A stretch of DNA of 64,000 bases from positions 6,859,869-6,923,868 of the forward strand of contig NC_133109.1 in assembly GCF_022965805.1 (NCBI RefSeq). The letters run 5' to 3'. Below the pieces are notes generated by a model. The model made no database searches. It had not been told where the DNA came from and saw nothing but the letters and a program-made list of their open reading frames with translations. The DNA comes from Primulina eburnea. Lineage: Eukaryota > Streptophyta > Magnoliopsida > Lamiales > Gesneriaceae. Positions 46,386-57,870 of the stretch are shown here, piece after piece. The stretch's first letter is position 1; every line of letters starts with the position of its first letter. Position numbers and translations under genes: made by a program.

Positions 46386-48784
46386 TTATTCTTTCATTAA
46401 CCTAGATGCTTCCCCTTTTTCGTCAAGCACATCAACCCTGAGAGATAGAATCCTAACATCAGCTACAATGTTTTTGACAGCAATCAATACGGTAGTCTGC
46501 AACAAATCGATTTTATTTGAAACAGATAGTTCCATGGATTCAACTATCTTGCTGATTGAGTCTTGAGTAACAGAAAGACTTTCGACTAGGCCTCTGTTCT
46601 TTTTGAGATCGTCGATTGCTAAAGAGATGGAAGTCACAGTTGTTTGAATGGATTTCAGTTTGCCTGAATTAAATTCCTTGGAGGAGTTCAACTTTGGAGA
46701 ATGAGAAAGCTGAGTGCTTTGAATCTCCTTTATTTCTTGCATTATTTTGGACATTGAGTTGAATGTCCTGAATTACTTCAAGGACCAAATCCATGTCTGA
46801 TGATGGATGAGGAGATACTGGTCCAGACGGCCTTGGTTCCTTTTCCTTGGTAGATTGATCAAATATCACCAAAGTTCGGTCAAAAACCTCTGTTACCTCA
46901 TGTGTCATCTCTGGCACGTCTTCCACATTTACTTCTTGTTGAACTGGAGAAGAAGAAGATTGATTAGGAGCAGTAGATGGAATGCCCTGCTGATTCAGTT
47001 GCGGATCTGCGGTAGTTTCAGTTGGAGGGTCAGTGACTGATGGTTCTGACTTTTGGTCAACTGAATCTTGCTGCGGTTCTTCAACATGCAACTGAGCTTC
47101 CTCAGTGACAACATTTTCTTCAGTTGGCTCAACATTTGATTGAATAGGCACATCAGTTTGAACCTCTTGTTCAGTAGAGACAGGGATAAGAGCATCTGTT
47201 GCTGCTTGATCAGTTGGGAGAACAACTGATTCTGTGGGAGGCACATTTGCTTGAAATTTTTCCACCACTGACTGAATGATTTCATCAATATTTGTGAGTG
47301 TCAAGTCAGCTTCTGAATATATTTGATGATCAGCAGCAGTAGATTGAGGCACATCCTGAACTGGCTCTTCAGTTGTAGCAACAGCTTGTACAGGGGATGG
47401 TTCTCTATGCTGAGAAGGTGAATCATCTTCTTCATCTTTTGAAGTCCCTTCTTGATTGATTAGTTCTTGATCCATCTCCAAAAATTTTATCTGTGATTGC
47501 AGAGCCATAAGATCATTTTCCAGCTGTGTTAGCACAGCTCGATCATTGTAGGCAGTTGGACTAGTGGGAATATAGTTACTTTTCAATTTCTCAATCAGTT
47601 GGCCCAACTTCTTGGCTCTGATTTGATCAAAGAAATAGTTCTTTCTCCCCAAATCCTGAATTATTGTAGCAGCCTTGACCATTCTGAGAACAGTTGCCTC
47701 CAGCTTGATGAATGTGTTCAGCTTTGACTTCTTTTTCAGCTGTTTAGCAAAGTGTGCGTTCTGAACCGTGTCCACGCATCATAAACCTTCAGTTTTGATT
47801 CAGCAAAAGCATTGACCTGTTCCCAGATGAGGTCAATGTGAGTCTGAATGGCATTCGATGGCCTGGGCTCTTCAATCAACTTGCCCTTTCATTTCTCATC
47901 AGTAAGAATATGTGGAATGTTTAGTCCAGAGTGAGTAGTGTCCACTCGTTCTTGAATTACGATTCCCTTGGGTCGAGCAGGAGCAATAATCGAAGGTCAA
48001 TTGATTTGAATCAAAGGAGCTGCAACTTTTGCTGATTCCTTCTTCTTATCAGCTGGAATAACTTTCAAGGGCATGGCCTGAATAGGCTGTTGAGCATCTG
48101 ATGGCTTCAATCTCTCAGCTGGGATAGATGCCAACGTAGCCATTGGCTTTGTCTTCTGAGTCATTTGCTTCTTAATAATCAGTTGAAAGGGTGTTTCCTC
48201 AGAATCTGATCCACTGTCGATCAGTTTTCTCTTGGTAGTCTTCATTTGTGCCAGAGTCTTGGCCTTTTTAACTGACTTGGGAGCAGTCTGCTGAGTTCCA
48301 ATCTCCTTCTTGATCTTCACAAACTGATCAGGAGACATGTCCAGCTTAGTCTTTGGTGGCTGAACATTTTTGGCATTGAAAACTTTGAATTTAGATGATC
48401 TTTCAGAATCATCAGCCACCAACCCTTTGGCTTTCATCAAATAGCTCAGCTGAACAGCAAATCCCTTGGACTGCTTGGTGGACTGGAACATATTCTTTAA
48501 AATATTGAAGATAAGGAACTTACAGTTTAGTCTTCGTCCAGCCATGATGACAGTGATGGCTTGAAATTTCTCCATGGTAACGGCAGCAAAAGATCCTGCC
48601 TTCGCCAATAGCCCCTTGGCCACAATATCGGCCAGCAACTGAACTTCATGCTTTAGTTTCTTCTTTGGATCGGAAACCTTGATTTTCCTTCCATCAGCAT
48701 AGAGGAGGGTTTGCATCTCTTCAACGTCAGATGCTTTCACCTCAGCAAGATGTGCCAATCCATCAGAAGGCAATAAAAACATTT
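46386..48784 (-). pseudogene. Accessory (env-position) ORF of copy 2, main part
   Basis: It continues from 56571 across chromovirus 2. 48782-47997 is one open stretch (DGLAHLAEVKASDVEEMQTL, KQSKGFAVQLSYLMKAKG, then Lys-rich). A short broken stretch follows. 47775-46669 has LKKKSKLNTFIKLEATVLRM, an Ile/Leu-rich helix, then a long acidic Pro/Thr/Glu/Val/Gln-rich region. 46754-46386, in another frame, looks like a coiled coil (SISLAIDDLKKNRGLVESL). Only about three lesions interrupt roughly 890 codons. Domain order matches copy 1. The function is unknown; env-like by position, with no convincing membrane segment. Confidence 0.7.
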
Positions 48785-50381
48785 TGTAATAGCCGAGCCC
48801 GGTGTACGGTACGATTTAAGTTTCGCTTGTTATTTGGGTTTTGTGATTAGATGATTGGTTGTGTTTTGGGCTATAGTATTATTGGTTATTGTTTTTTTGA
48901 GGTATTAGTTGGTGTTGATTGTTCGTTTCAGCGTTTCGGATCGAGTTTAGTTGATTTATTACTGTTCATTGCCGTGAGTAGAGTGCACCCGCGCTCTTAA
49001 AGGAGTGCCCCCGCGGTGTACTATTCACCATTTTGGAAGTTGAGGCCGTGAGGACACCGCACCCGCGGCAGTGCAAGGACCGCACCCGCGGTATTTGTAG
49101 CACCGCACCCGCGGTGTTTGTGCATGGGATTTATTTTGGTTGGCCGTGAGCTTAGCGCACCCGCGGTGCTTGTGTGACCGCACCCGCGGTGTAAGTATGG
49201 GCGAGATTTTAAGTCACTTTTTGGGAGTTGTTGGCCATACCTACCTTATCTTCTTCCTTCCATTTCCGATTTTCTCTCATTTCTCAAGGGTTTTCATCCA
49301 TTTCAATTGCTTCCTACCTTTGATTCTTGGCTTTGTTTCGATTTCCGACTTGAGATCGACGTTCTCCGTGGTATAAGGAAGCTTAGGTAAGCTTTTGGTG
49401 CGATTCTATTAAGGTTTTGAGTTAAGGGTTTACTTGGGCTTGATGTTTTGTTGGTTTAATGGAATATTTGACTTGTATTCTTGGATATAGAGTTGATATT
49501 GGTGTTATTTATGGATTATTATTGTAGGTGGTGTACCAAGAGTTAGTTTGGAGGTGTTCTATTGGTTTGTAAGTGGAATTTCATCCTTTTTGCTCACATG
49601 ATATTATATGTATTGTGTTTTAAAGGTTTCAAAGTGTTATTCCCTTCCATTGATCCATTGTTATGTATTGATTTCATTGATTATCTATTGGAGGCATTGA
49701 TGTCTCACTATTGTTAAAAGGGAATACAAGAAAATATAGAGATTGCGAAACGACGGCTTTAAATGTTATTCAGAGTTCAAATGTTTTATTGGATTGATTA
49801 ATCATAGTCAGAGCATTGCATGCAATTAGATGATCATCGACCATAGGCTTTTATCCCCTCACAGTTATCGATTTATATCGATGGGATATTGGCAACCACA
49901 GTCATAGATACTATTGATATCAATCCAACCATAGAAAAGAGAAATACCATCGTATTGCTATCTATTGCTATGCTATTGCTACAGTTATTGCTACAGTATT
50001 CATGTTTCAGAGTTGATGGTATTTATGATTTCAAAGCCATGTTTTACAGAGTATACTATGTATCATTGCTATGTAGAGTTCCACTTGCTGAGTTTTTATA
50101 CTCATTTCAGTTATTTTCATGTGATGCAGATAAGAGTGACAGATCAGGGCAGTGATCGTGGATGGGGGTCATATGCATACACCGTTGGAAGGAAGACTAT
50201 TTTGTATCATTTTGGGACATGATCATGAGAATGATTATTTTGTATTTTGTATGTCATTTGAATGATCATGTGATTATTTTTTTAAACATTTTATGAAATG
50301 TACTTTGAAACTCCTCCCATATTTTAAAGAAAAATTTTAAATTCCGCTGTGTATTTTATCGTTACGGGTCAGAGTGTCACA
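48785..50381 (+). mobile_element. 5' LTR of chromovirus 2
   Basis: TGTAATAGCCGAGCCC...CAGAGTGTCACA. Apart from the array at 48982-49191 it is unlike the LTR of chromovirus 1. Frames at 49140-49376 and 49889-50222 recur in the 3' LTR and are not credible proteins. Confidence 0.93.
48982..49191. repeat. Array of seven ACCGC-ACCC-GCGGT inverted repeats (chromovirus 2, 5' LTR)
   Basis: Centres are at about 48988.5, 49010.5, 49062.5, 49085.5, 49108.5, 49160.5 and 49183.5, with steps of 22, 52, 23, 23, 52 and 23 bp. Units 1 and 2 have imperfect left arms (AGTGC). The word GCCGTGAG precedes units 1, 3 and 6. Confidence 0.95.
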
Positions 50382-50386
50382 TTTAG

Positions 50387-50398
50387 TGGTATCAGAGC
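50387..50398 (+). other. Primer binding site of chromovirus 2
   Basis: TGGTATCAGAGC begins five bases after the 5' LTR end (TTTAG between). Confidence 0.92.
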
Positions 50399-50514
50399 GG
50401 TGTTCTTCGGACCAATGCATATGACTTCGTCTACTTTCAACTGTCCGGGTATGTTTTCTTGCATCTATCCATTGTTATATATATTGATTGGTGTCTTGTG
50501 AGCAATTGTAGAGT

Positions 50515-53500
50515 ATGCCTCCTAAGCGTAAGGCGGCAGAGGGTGAGGATAGTTCTTCCTCGAGAGTTGTCGACGAGTTCGGCAAGTTGCTTAAGGAGCA
50601 AGCCAAAGTTCATAGCGATCAGATCCAGCAGTTGCTCCGATTGCAAGGAGCAGGACAGGGTAGAGGCCAAGTGAGAGGTCAGGTTGCTCAGGCAGTTGGC
50701 ACTGATGCCGTCTTTTCTGCTTTCAAGAGAATGGATCCACCGGAATTCGCAGGTAGCACCGATCCTCTAGTTGCTGTCGAGTGGGTCAAGGCGCTTGAAG
50801 CTATCTTCGATCATCTCCAGTATGAGGACAAAGACAGGATCAGCTGTGCAGTGTTCATGTTGGTTAAAGCTGCACGTATTTGGTGGAATGCGACGAAAGT
50901 TGGAGTTGAGGTTGCGTCACTGAAGTGGTCAGAGTTCACTGACTTGTTCTACGACAAGTATTTTCCCGATGCACTTCGAGCAAGGAAGGTTACGGAGTTC
51001 TTGGAGCTTCGACAGGGGAGCATGGATGTTAGTCAGTATATTCTGAAGTTTGAAGAGGGTTGCCTATTTGCTCCATATGTTGCATCCAATGATAAAGATA
51101 AAGGCGCTCATTTCATTCGAGGCCTTAGAGCTGAGATTCGTCGTGATATCAACATGTCCAAGGCCGTTACTTTCAAGGAGATTGTGTCCAAAGCATTGTT
51201 AGCCGAGCAGGATGAGAAGGACATCGCCAGGGAGAGGCAAGAGAGGCATCAAGCTGTTAATCAGAGAGGCTAGGGTTCTAATCAGAGGGGCAGGGATCGT
51301 TTCAAGGGCAAGGGCAAGATGGAGCCGAGTCCTAGACCACCGCCAATTCCATTTGATCCCGAGAAGCCACTGTGTCCAAAGTGTGGCAAGCATCATCGAG
51401 GAGAGTGCAGATTGGGCACCCATACTTGTTTTCGTTGTGGCACGGCAGGCCACGTTGCCAGAGATTGTCCACGAGGAGCTAGCCAAGGGAAGGTGCAGGG
51501 TCGTATCTTTGCGATGACGAAGGAAGGTATTAATCGTGATTCTTCATTGATCTCTAGTACTATTTTGATTTCAGGCAGAGTAGCTACGACTTTGGTAGAT
51601 ACTGGTGCTACTCATTCTTTTATGTCTGATTTGTTTTTGAGATCGTTGGGTATAGTTCCTTCTGTTCTTCCCCTTCAGCTTAGTGTTATTTTGCCTTCGG
51701 GGGACGTGTTGTGCCCGACATCGATTGTTTATGCGTGCCCTGTTCGTATTGAGGAGCGAATTGTCTTCGCTGATTTGATTGTTATTCCTATGGTTGCTTT
51801 CGATGTTATTCTTGGCATGGATTGGCTTTCGACTTACCGTGCAGTTATCGATTGTGTTGCTAAGACAGTAGCTTTTGCAGATGATGGCCAGGGAGGAGTT
51901 CTCGCCAGCTCAGGTACTTCGCTGGTCCTTCCTTTTATTTCTTGTATTGAGGCTGAGAGGTTGATGTGTAGAGGTTGTGTTGTATTTCTGGCTTCTATTG
52001 TGGATGTTGATAGATTGATTAAGTTGAATGTAGATGATATCGATGTTGTGAGGGAGTTTGCTGATGTGTTTGAGGATGATGTTCCGGGTTTGCCGCCGGA
52101 TAGGGATGTTGAGTTTGTGATCGATCTAGCTCCTGGTACGGTTCCTATCTCTAAGGCTCCGTACCGGATGGCTCCTACTGAGATGAAGGAGTTGAAGACT
52201 CAGTTGCAGGATCTTTTAGACAAGGGTTTTATTCGTCCGAGTTCTTCGCCTTGGGGAGCTCCGGTTCTGTTTGTCAAGAAGAAGGATGGATCTTTGCGGC
52301 TGTGTATCGACTATAGGGAGCTCAACAAAGTGACTGTCAAGAACAAGTATCCGTTGCCACGGATAGATGATTTGTTTGATCAGCTCCATGGTGCCACTGT
52401 GTTTTCGAAGATTGATCTTCGGTCTGGCTACTATCAGTTGAAGGTTAGGGAGTCTGATGTCCCTAAGACGGCTTTCTGGACCAGGTATGGTCATTTTGAG
52501 TTTCTTGTGATGTCGTTTGGTTTGACCAATGCCCCTTCAGTCTTCATGGACCTGATGAACCGAGTGTTCAAGCCGTTCTTGGATAGCTTCGTCATTGTTT
52601 TCATCGACGATATTCTTATCTATTCCAAGACCAGAGAGCTTCATGCAGAGCATCTCAGAGTTGTTCTTCAGTTGTTGCGAGAGAAGAGGTTGTTCGCCAA
52701 GCTGAAGAAGTGTGAGTTTTGGCTGGATCAGATTTCTTTTCTAGGCCATGTCGTTTCGAGAGATGGCATTGCTGTTGATCCATTGAAGATTGAGGCGATT
52801 CAGAATTGGCCTATTCCTACTTCTGTTTCTGAGGTACGCAGTTTCCTTGGTTTGGCGGGTTATTATCGTCGTTTCATTTCAGAATTTTCCAAGATTGCCC
52901 TGCCATTGTCCAATCTGATGAGGAAGACTGTGAAGTTCGAGTGGTCTATTGATTGCCAGCGTGCATTTCAAGAGTTGAAGGACAGATTGACGACAGCTCC
53001 TGTTCTTTCTTTGCCTAGTGGTTCAGAGGATTTTGTGGTCTATACCGATGCGTCGAAGAGAGGCCTTGGTGCAGTGTTGATGCAGCGAGGTAAGGTCATT
53101 GCCTATGCTTCTCGCCAGTTGAAGGATTATGAGAAGAATTATCCGACGCACGATTTGGAGCTAGCAGCTATGGTTTTCGCCCTGAAGATTTGGAGACATT
53201 ACTTGTATGGCGAAAAGTGTGAGATCTTCACAGACCATAAGAGCTTGAAGTATTTGTTTTCTCAGAAAGAGCTCAACATGCGACAGAGGAGGTGGTTAGA
53301 GCTTGTCAAGGATTATGATGTGACTATCAGTTACCATCCGGGAAAAGCGAATGTTGTGGCTGATGCTTTGAGCCGCAAGTCGAGTGCTTCATTGAGTTCT
53401 TTGATTCAGAGGCCATTGTTGATGGATTTGCAGAGAGAGGAGATTGATCTGGTGATTCCAGGTACTATTGCTCGTCTTTCAGCGTTGGTTATTCGATCTA

Positions 53501-54933
53501 CTTTGACGGACAGGATCCGTAGAGAGCAGGCTGATGATGTTCAGTTGACAGAGTTGAGAGCTAGAGCTGAGGTTAGAGGAAATTCAGAGTTTGGTCTGAA
53601 TGGTGATGGATTGGTGACTTTCAGAGGCCGTATTTGTGTTCCTAGTGGCGACGATATTCGTAGAGACGTCTTGACAGAGGCTCATACCGCACCTTATTCG
53701 ATTCATCCAGACAGTACGAAGATGTATCAGGATCTTCGTCAACTCTACTGGTGGCCAGGTATAAAGAAAGATGTTGCTTTGTTCATTTCTCAGTGCCTTA
53801 CTTGTCAGCAGGTGAAGATTGAGCATCAGAGACCTGCTGGGACATTGCTATCTTTGCCGATTCCTCAGTGAAAGTGGGAGCATATCACGATGGATTTCGT
53901 GACTGGTCTTCCCAGAGTGCCGAAAGGTTATAATTCTATTTGGGTCATTGTTGATAGATTGACCAAGTCCGCTCATTTTCTCCCAGTCAAGACGACGTAC
54001 TCGATGAATCAGTATGCCGAGGACTACATTGCAGAGATTGTTAGACTTCATGGTGTGCCCGTGTCGATTGTGTCTGATCGTGACCCCAGGTTTACCTCCG
54101 AGTTTTGGAAGAGTCTTCACAGAGCTATGGGTTCTCGATTAGCTTTCAGTACAGCTTATCATCCTCAGAGCGACGGTCAGTCAGAGAGAGTCATTCAGAT
54201 TCTTGAGGATATGCTCAGAGCTTGTACTATTGATTATTCTGGTAGCTGGGATTCTAAATTGCCACTTGTGGAGTTCACGTACAACAATAGCTACCAGGCG
54301 TCGATTGGCATGGCACCGTATGAGGCACTTTATGGCAGGAAGTGCAGATCTCCTTTGTTTTGGGATGAGGTTGGAGAGAGGAAGATGTTGGGTCCCGAGT
54401 TGGTCCAGCAGACTGCCGATGTTGTTGCAGTTATCAGAGAGAGAATGAAGACTGCTCAGTCGAGGCAGAAGAGCTATGCAGATGTTCGTCGCAGACCTTT
54501 GCAGTTTGAGGTTGGCGATCATGTATTTCTGAAGATAGCACCTCTCAAGGGTGTGATGAGATTTGGCAAGAAGGGCAAGTTGAGTCCGAGATTCATTGGT
54601 CCATTCGAGATATTGGACAGAGTTGGTGACCGAGCCTACAGATTAGCCCTACCGCCCGATCTTGACAGAGTCCATAATGTGTTTCACGTATCGATACTCA
54701 GGAAGTATATTGCAGATCCTTCCCATGTTCTTCGCCACGAGCCATTGGACTTGACGCCGAATTTGACTTACCAAGAGATTCCGATTCAGATTTTGGATCG
54801 CACAGTTAGAGTATTGAGGAACAAAGAGATCGGCATCGTTAAAGTCCTTTGGAGGAACCATTTGATTGAGGAGGCTACGTGGGAACCAGAGACTGAGATG
54901 AGAGAGAGGTATCCTGAGTTGTTCGTGCAGTGA
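50515..54933 (+). pseudogene. Chromovirus 2 gag-pol polyprotein (two in-frame stops)
   Basis: The start ATG at 50515 reads MPPKRKAAEGED. All three open segments are in one frame: 50515-51270, 51274-53868 and 53872-54933, separated by TAG (51271-51273, expected CAG) and TGA (53869-53871, expected TGG before KWEHITMDF). Gag is followed by knuckles [12 protein letters not shown] and [14 protein letters not shown] at about 286-318, protease VDTGATHSF at about 361, [12 protein letters not shown] at about 695, RNase [11 protein letters not shown] at about 843 with [10 protein letters not shown], integrase HHCC and SDRDPRF at about 1187, GPY/F (LSPRFIGPFEIL) and a chromodomain-like tail (WRNHLIEEATWEPETEM). 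RT also shows AFWTRYGH and [10 protein letters not shown] where relatives have AFRTRYGH and [10 protein letters not shown]; both changes are explainable by C-to-T. Confidence 0.93.
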
Positions 54934-54960
54934 CGTCAATTTCGAGGACGAAATTCCTCT

Positions 54961-54973
54961 AAGGAGGGGAGAT
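54961..54973 (+). other. Polypurine tract of chromovirus 2
   Basis: AAGGAGGGGAGAT abuts the 3' LTR start. Confidence 0.88.
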
Positions 54974-56570
54974 TGTAATAGCCGAGCCCGATGTACGGTA
55001 CGATTTAAGTTTCGCTTGTTATTTGGGTTTTGTGATTAGATGATTGGTTGTGTTTTGGGCTATAGTATTATTGGTTATTGTTTTGTTGAGGTATTAGTTG
55101 GTGTTGATTGTTCGTTTCAGCGTTTCGGATCGAGTTTAGTTGATTTATTACTGTTCATTGCCGTGAGTAGAGTGCACCCGCGCTCTTAAAGGAGTGCCCC
55201 CGCGGTGTACTATTCACCATTTTGGAAGTTGAGGCCGTGAGGACACCGCACCCGCGGCAGTGCAAGGACCGCACCCGCGGTATTTGTAGCACCGCACCCG
55301 CGGTGTTTGTGCATGGGATTTATTTTGGTTGGCCGTGAGCTTAGCGCACCCGCGGTGCTTGTGTGACCGCACCCGCGGTGTAAGTATGGGCGAGATTTTA
55401 AGTCACTTTTTGGGAGTTGTTGGCCATACCTACCTTATCTTCTTCCTTCCATTTCCGATTTTCTCTCATTTCTCAAGGGTTTTCATCCATTTCAATTGCT
55501 TCCTACCTTTGATTCTTGGCTTTGTTTCGATTTCCGACTTGAGATCGACGTTCTCCGTGGTATAAGGAAGCTTAGGTAAGCTTTTGGTGCGATTCTATTA
55601 AGGTTTTGAGTTAAGGGTTTACTTGGGCTTGATGTTTTGTTGGTTTAATGGAATATTTGACTTGTATTCTTGGATATAGAGTTGATATTGGTGTTATTTA
55701 TGGATTATTATTGTAGGTGGTGTACCAAGAGTTAGTTTGGAGGTGTTCTATTGGTTTGTAAGTGGAATTTCATCCTTTTTGCTCACATGATATTATATGT
55801 ATTGTGTTTTAAAGGTTTCAAAGTGTTATTCCCTTCCATTGATCCATTGTTATGTATTGATTTCATTGATTATCTATTGGAGGCATTGATGTCTCACTAT
55901 TGTTAAAAGGGAATACAAGAAAATATAGAGATTGCAAAACGACGGCTTTAAATGTTATTCAGAGTTCAAATGTTTTATTGGATTGATTAATCATAGTCAG
56001 AGCATTGCATGCAATTAGATGATCATCGACCATAGGCTTTTATCCCCTCACAGTTATCGATTTATATCGATGGGATATTGGCAACCACAGTCATAGATAC
56101 TATTGATATCAATCCAACCATAGAAAAGAGAAATACCATCGTATTGCTATCTATTGCTATGCTATTGCTACAGTTATTGCTACAGTATTCATGTTTCAGA
56201 GTTGATGGTATTTATGATTTCAAAGCCATGTTTTACAGAGTATACTATGTATCATTGCTATGTAGAGTTCCACTTGCTGAGTTTTTATACTCATTTCAGT
56301 TATTTTCATGTAATGCAGATAAGAGTGACAGATCAGGGCAGTGATCGTGGATGGGGGTCATATGCATACACCGTTGGAAGGAAGACTATTTTGTATCATT
56401 TTGGGACATGATCATGAGAATGATTATTTTGTATTTTGTATGTCATTTGAATGATCATGTGATTATTTTTGTAAACATTTTATGAAATGTACTTTGAAAC
56501 TCCTCCCATATTTTAAAGAAAAATTTTAAATTCCGCTGTGTATTTTATCGTTACGGGTCAGAGTGTCACA
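54974..56570 (+). mobile_element. 3' LTR of chromovirus 2
   Basis: 1597 bp, about five differences from the 5' LTR; none is in the palindrome array. Confidence 0.93.
55171..55380. repeat. Array of seven ACCGC-ACCC-GCGGT inverted repeats (chromovirus 2, 3' LTR)
   Basis: Identical by eye to the array at 48982-49191, offset by 6189 bp. Confidence 0.93.
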
Positions 56571-56840
56571 CATTTCTCCAAAAAAATCTTCAGAAATGGT
56601 CAACAACTGACCATTGACAATAGAAACGATGCTTCCATCAGAATTGATCTTTCCAATGGAGTAGAAGTCTTGAAGTTCCTTTGGGTATATCTCATGTGAA
56701 GATTGCCCCAGAAATGTCCTTAGCCCAGCTGATTCTAGCTTCAGAAATACATTTTTGACATCGGCTTCTCCGACTGATAGAACTGATCCAAAGGTGATAG
56801 CCATAGCATTCAATATGTGTGCGGGAATTTGATTTGCCAT
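56571..56840 (-). pseudogene. Accessory ORF of copy 2, N-terminal part
   Basis: The ATG at 56840 (MANQIPAHILNAMA) was chosen because copy 1 starts at the equivalent Met (MATRTPSFMLNA); the frame is also open to an upstream ATG at 56897. It reads on to ISEDFFGEM, where chromovirus 2 inserts. The frame would continue uninterrupted at 48784 if the insertion and one TSD were absent, so the ORF was open here at the time of insertion. Confidence 0.75.
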
Positions 56841-57462
56841 TTGAAGTGAATGATTTCCTGCGAAAACGAAAGCTTGAATTTGATTTTTCTCTGACAATTT
56901 TTAGCAAATGTAAGGAAGAATAACTGAAATGGAACGGGTAAAGTACTAATGTACGTGACTGTTCGAATTATTGGACACGTGTCAGTCAAGGAAATTCTGA
57001 TTAAAAGACGTGTGTACGTGTGTACGTGTGGTAAAATCGTGTTAAAAATACATGGATTAAAAAGGATCCACGTTTCAACCTGTCATTTGTTGAAAGATAT
57101 CATTTAATGCTTGATAATCAGTCACGTCACTAAAATTTGAATAAAAATGGTTAATTTGTTAACTTATGTGAGAATATTAGTGATATAATCAGCTGAACGA
57201 TCAGTTGTGAAACTGTTTTTTTTCAGTTGAGAATTTACTAACTGCTGTATTCTCAGATAACATTTTAAGCCAATATTCCCCCTTAATAAATGCATAAAAA
57301 TTACGATAAATTTAAGCAAGACGAATTAAATAAAACTTATGCTTAGAAGATTAATCGTCTGCTGTAATGACTTTTTCCTTTAATCTTACTCATCCCTGTG
57401 CTATAAATAAGAGTAGCTCAGTTAGTCGTAAACATATCAGCAAGTAATATTCATCAACTAAA
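56841..57462. promoter_or_regulatory. Divergent intergenic region with ACGTG-box cluster
   Basis: It lies between the accessory ORF (leftward from 56840) and the opposite-strand ORF (rightward from 57463). It contains the perfect palindrome GACACGTGTC (56974-56983, a G-box/ABRE-type site) and three tandem ACGTGTGT-like units at 57008-57031. ACGTG cores are known bZIP/ABA-response elements in plants; activity here is inference. Confidence 0.4.
57401..57411 (+). promoter_or_regulatory. TATA box of the opposite-strand ORF
   Basis: CTATAAATAAG lies about 62 bp upstream of the ATG at 57463, a good fit for a plant core promoter with a leader of about 30 nt. Confidence 0.55.
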
Positions 57463-57865
57463 ATGGCAGGTGCATGTAGCTCAAAGACTCCAGATATGGC
57501 AGAAGACTTCATGAGCTCAGCCGTGGAAAAACAAAAAGTTGAGATGGAAAAGTCTTCTCTACAGGGAGGAGCTGCAAAGACTCCAGTTTCTCTGGGAGAA
57601 TGAGATGGCTACCACCCCCAAACTGGTGGCAAAACTGGAGAAATATCGGGAACGTTTGAACGTTGCTGGTATAGTGGAAATCTTCGAAGGTGATAATGTC
57701 TACCAGCTGATGCTCTACAAGGAAAGGATAATCCTTGAGCGTATAGCTGACTCTGATAGCTTCCTAAAAACTTCCACCGGTGATATAAACCGCTGGTTGA
57801 ACAAATGGAGGTCTTTTGTTCAGGAAGAGTTATACGATGTAATTCGCACCAATTTCTTTAGATGA
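57463..57865 (+). pseudogene. Opposite-strand ORF inside Copia copy 2 (one frameshift)
   Basis: The ATG at 57463 reads MAGACSSKTPDMAEDFMSSA and reaches a Glu/Lys-rich stretch. The reading then has to shift by one base near 57540 to continue as LYREELQRLQFLWENEMATT...INRWLNKWRSFVQEELYDVI, ending at the TGA at 57863-57865. The total is about 134 residues: hydrophilic, helical-looking, and with no domain I recognise. AATAAA overlaps the stop (57865-57870). It runs against the retroelement's own genes and is absent from the same place in copy 1. It may be an antisense additional ORF, as described for some plant LTR elements, or a captured host sequence. Confidence 0.5.
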
Positions 57866-57870
57866 ATAAA
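57865..57870 (+). terminator. Poly(A) signal candidate
   Basis: AATAAA begins on the last base of the stop codon of the opposite-strand ORF. Confidence 0.4.

Larger units (their letters stand above)
48785..56570 (+). mobile_element. Complete Ty3/gypsy chromovirus 2 (7786 bp)
   Basis: TSD CATTT lies at 48780-48784 and 56571-56575. LTRs 48785-50381 and 54974-56570 are both 1597 bp and differ at about five positions by eye (0.3%), making this the youngest insertion judged by LTR identity. It has a PBS and a PPT (AAGGAGGGGAGAT, 54961-54973), and its gag-pol frame has two stops. Confidence 0.95.

Noticed and set aside
49140..50222. Frames inside the LTRs of chromovirus 2 (repeated at 55329-56411)
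   Set aside because: LTR sequence with low-complexity translation and no conserved motif.
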